The translations under genes and the position numbers were made by a program. A DNA stretch of 6,140 bases from NCBI GenBank assembly GCA_934293835.1, contig CAKQZO010000103.1:1-6140 (forward strand), read 5' to 3'. Source of the DNA: an uncultured Lacticaseibacillus sp. GTDB lineage: Bacteria > Bacillota > Bacilli > Lactobacillales > Lactobacillaceae. This document shows, one piece after another, positions 4,645-6,140 of this stretch. The stretch's first letter is position 1, and each line of letters begins with the position of its first letter. The notes under the pieces are model-generated. The model saw nothing but the letters and a program-made list of their open reading frames with translations, searched no databases and had not been told where the DNA came from.

Positions 4645-5718
4645 TCAGCCGGCAACGGTGTTGAGGCCTTGAATCGTGGGGCCGTTGCCGAGCAACCAAG
4701 GCAGCATGTGTGGCGGTAAGGCGAGATCTGCGAGTTGGGCGCGGCTGGTGACGGTGAAGTGGAGCTGATCGGCTTTGGCCGCGGCCAGCTTGCTTGCAAA
4801 ATCGGGCTCGGTGACGATCGCGTGCGATAAGGCAACCAGGTCGCCGGAGGCAAGGCCGGCTTCGGCCGTGGTAAGGTCAGTGGCGCCGGGAACGACGATC
4901 AGCGCACAGCGGTCGGCGATTTGCTTGCGCATCGCCGGGCCGTCAGTGGGCTCGGTGGCGTGGATGTAGGTGATACCTGCATCAGCCAACGCATCGATGA
5001 GCTTCAGAGTGTCGGCAATCGTGTAGCCGGCACCGTCTTCGTGCGTCTCACTTTGCGTCAAGCGGTAGCCGATGATCGCCTCAGGCTTGCCTGCGGCTTT
5101 GGCCGCTTGTTTGCACGCGGCAAGCACTGCGAGTGAAAAGGCTGGGCCGGCCGCCCAGCGGTCAGTGCGCTGGTTGGAGTACGGCGAGAAGAATTGTTGA
5201 AGCAGATGCCCATAGGCCCCGTGCAGTTCGACCCCGTCGAAGCCGGCCTGTAAGGCGCGCGTGGTTGCATCAGCGAAGTCTTGGATGACTTGCAAAACGC
5301 CCGCATCGTCGAGCGCGGTGACCGGATGGTCGAGCTGGTGGAACTGGCGCGCGCTTGGGCCGACACACTGGTGGTATTTGCGCCAGGCACTATCGGCATT
5401 CACTCCGGCGTGGTAGAGTTGCACGACCGCTTTGGCGTGGCCTGCGTGCATCGCTTCGGCGAGCCGCGTCATCCCGGGAAGCTTGGCGTCGCTGTCGAGG
5501 GCCATCTGGTAGGTGAATTTTTCGCCCAGTGGTGAGACCAAGCAAGCTCCGGTGATCAACAGCCCAGCGGCCTGGCTGCGGCGGCGATAATAGGCCAGGT
5601 CCGCAGGTGTCTCGAAGCCATCGCTGGTGGCGCCTTTGGTGGTGGTCGGGGCCATCACCACGCGATTGGCAAGGGTGATGGTTGGGGTGAGGGAATACGG
5701 CGTAAGTAAATTTGTCAT
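4645..5718 (-). CDS. Old Yellow Enzyme-family NADH:flavin oxidoreductase (YqiG-like), with altered active site
   Basis: A 357-residue TIM-barrel protein of the FMN-dependent ene-reductase family. Visible landmarks: LANRVVMAPTTTKGAT (16-31, Thr26 region near the flavin), LAYYRRRSQAAGLLITGACLVSP, VVQLYHAG (98-105, FMN-contacting Gln), FDGVELHGAYGHLLQQFFSPYSNQRTDRW (160-188) and IIGYRLTQSE (215-224). Several conserved elements differ from what I know of the family. In the HGA-x-x-Y element the Tyr is His171, preceded by Tyr169. The GGSxExR segment after RTDRW is shortened to AAGPA. The C-terminal Gly-Arg phosphate-binding pair appears as Ser298-His299 (LVALSHAIVTEPDF). It may still bind FMN but could have changed activity. 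ATG 5718 is supported by GGAGG at 5730-5726. It is convergent with the B6 operon and divergent from cls. Substrate unknown. Confidence 0.87.
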   Translation of the reverse strand: MTNLLTPYSLTPTITLANRVVMAPTTTKGATSDGFETPADLAYYRRRSQAAGLLITGACLVSPLGEKFTYQMALDSDAKLPGMTRLAEAMHAGHAKAVVQLYHAGVNADSAWRKYHQCVGPSARQFHQLDHPVTALDDAGVLQVIQDFADATTRALQAGFDGVELHGAYGHLLQQFFSPYSNQRTDRWAAGPAFSLAVLAACKQAAKAAGKPEAIIGYRLTQSETHEDGAGYTIADTLKLIDALADAGITYIHATEPTDGPAMRKQIADRCALIVVPGATDLTTAEAGLASGDLVALSHAIVTEPDFASKLAAAKADQLHFTVTSRAQLADLALPPHMLPWLLGNGPTIQGLNTVAG

Positions 5719-5830
5719 GACATTGCCTCCAATATTTCTATTGTAACGCGATCTTTATGCAAACAGGACTTGTTTTCGCGCGTTAATGCGATAGCCTGTA
5801 TACAATAGGAAATCAACTTGGAGGCAGAAT
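5719..5830. promoter_or_regulatory. Divergent promoter region between the oxidoreductase and cls genes
   Basis: Two -10 boxes face away from each other: TACAAT on the minus strand (5745-5740) for the oxidoreductase, and TACAAT on the plus strand (5801-5806) for cls. Neither has a good -35 at 16-18 bp. A seven-base inverted repeat, TAACGCG (5744-5750) and CGCGTTA (5779-5785), touches the -10 of one promoter and the -35 position of the other. Each gene has a GGAGG site (5730-5726 on minus, 5820-5824 on plus). Both 5' leaders would be very short. Confidence 0.5.
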
Positions 5831-6140
5831 ATGGATTGGAATATGGTCAAGATCATCATCGAGATCGTGATTTTTCTCAACACGGTCGGGGCAATCTTCA
5901 CCGTTTTTCGCGAAAAACGCGATATCGCGGCGACTTGGGCGTGGCTGTTGGTGTTGAACTTCTTGCCGTTAGTCGGGTTCTTGTTGTATGCGTTCTTCGG
6001 GCGGAAGCTCAGTCACAAGCAGTTGGACAAGATCCGTGCGCAACCCAACGCGGAATTGACTGCGGCCTTGCGCGCGCAGCAAACCGCAGTGCCGCCGTAT
6101 GCGGCGACGGACACGAACACCGAGGCTTCGGTGAAATACA
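5831..6140 (+). CDS. cls: Cardiolipin synthase, N-terminal part (3' end outside window)
   Basis: Cardiolipin synthase joins two phosphatidylglycerol molecules into cardiolipin at the cytoplasmic membrane. Only the first 103 codons are here, with no stop before the window ends. They encode the N-terminal membrane anchor region: TM1 at about 5-24, the highly typical phrase VFREKRDIAATWAWLLVL (25-42), TM2 at about 34-56 ending PLVGFLLYAFFGRKLS, then a hydrophilic linker rich in Ala, Gln and Thr. The two HKD phospholipase D motifs that carry catalysis would lie downstream and cannot be checked. ATG 5831 follows GGAGG (5820-5824) with 6 bases between. The gene is divergent from the oxidoreductase. 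A protein with only this N-terminal anchor domain is a remote alternative until the rest is seen. Confidence 0.88.
   Translation, partial: MDWNMVKIIIEIVIFLNTVGAIFTVFREKRDIAATWAWLLVLNFLPLVGFLLYAFFGRKLSHKQLDKIRAQPNAELTAALRAQQTAVPPYAATDTNTEASVKY

Overview
The window looks like chromosomal DNA of a GC-rich member of the Lactobacillaceae (Firmicutes). The grounds are strong purine-rich Shine-Dalgarno sites (GGAGG, GAGGAGG), frequent TTG leucine codons, a Kup C-terminus and a cardiolipin synthase N-terminus that read like lactobacillar proteins, and a solitary group II ECF substrate-binding gene beside a vitamin kinase. A Lacticaseibacillus-like organism is my guess; genus and species cannot be fixed from the sequence alone. 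I see no transposase, phage gene, CRISPR array, tRNA or rRNA.

Layout: (1) 1-732 (+) is the 3' end of a Kup-type potassium transporter gene. (2) 882-1616 (+) is a family 2 glycosyltransferase. Its last 48 bases overlap, tail to tail, the end of (3) a DUF554/YqgA-like membrane protein gene on the minus strand (2252-1569). (4) Upstream of that gene and in the same direction lies a MerR-family, BmrR-like drug-sensing regulator (3102-2308). Between them is a well-formed MerR-type promoter: TTGACT and TACAAT separated by 19 bp, with a near-perfect dyad over the spacer. (5) Divergent from the regulator is a two-gene vitamin B6 salvage operon: pyridoxal kinase (3191-4009) and an ECF S component, probably pyridoxine-specific (4026-4577). 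(6) A long hairpin suited to termination on both strands separates this operon from (7) an Old Yellow Enzyme-family oxidoreductase gene on the minus strand (5718-4645) with several altered active-site motifs. (8) Divergent from it, the 5' end of a cardiolipin synthase gene (5831 onward) runs off the window.

Most genes are ordinary housekeeping or salvage functions, and I do not see a large undescribed system. The points most worth a second look are the MerR-type promoter linking a drug-sensing regulator to a DUF554 protein of unknown function, the oxidoreductase with a His where the catalytic Tyr is expected, and the antisense origin of the glycosyltransferase tail.
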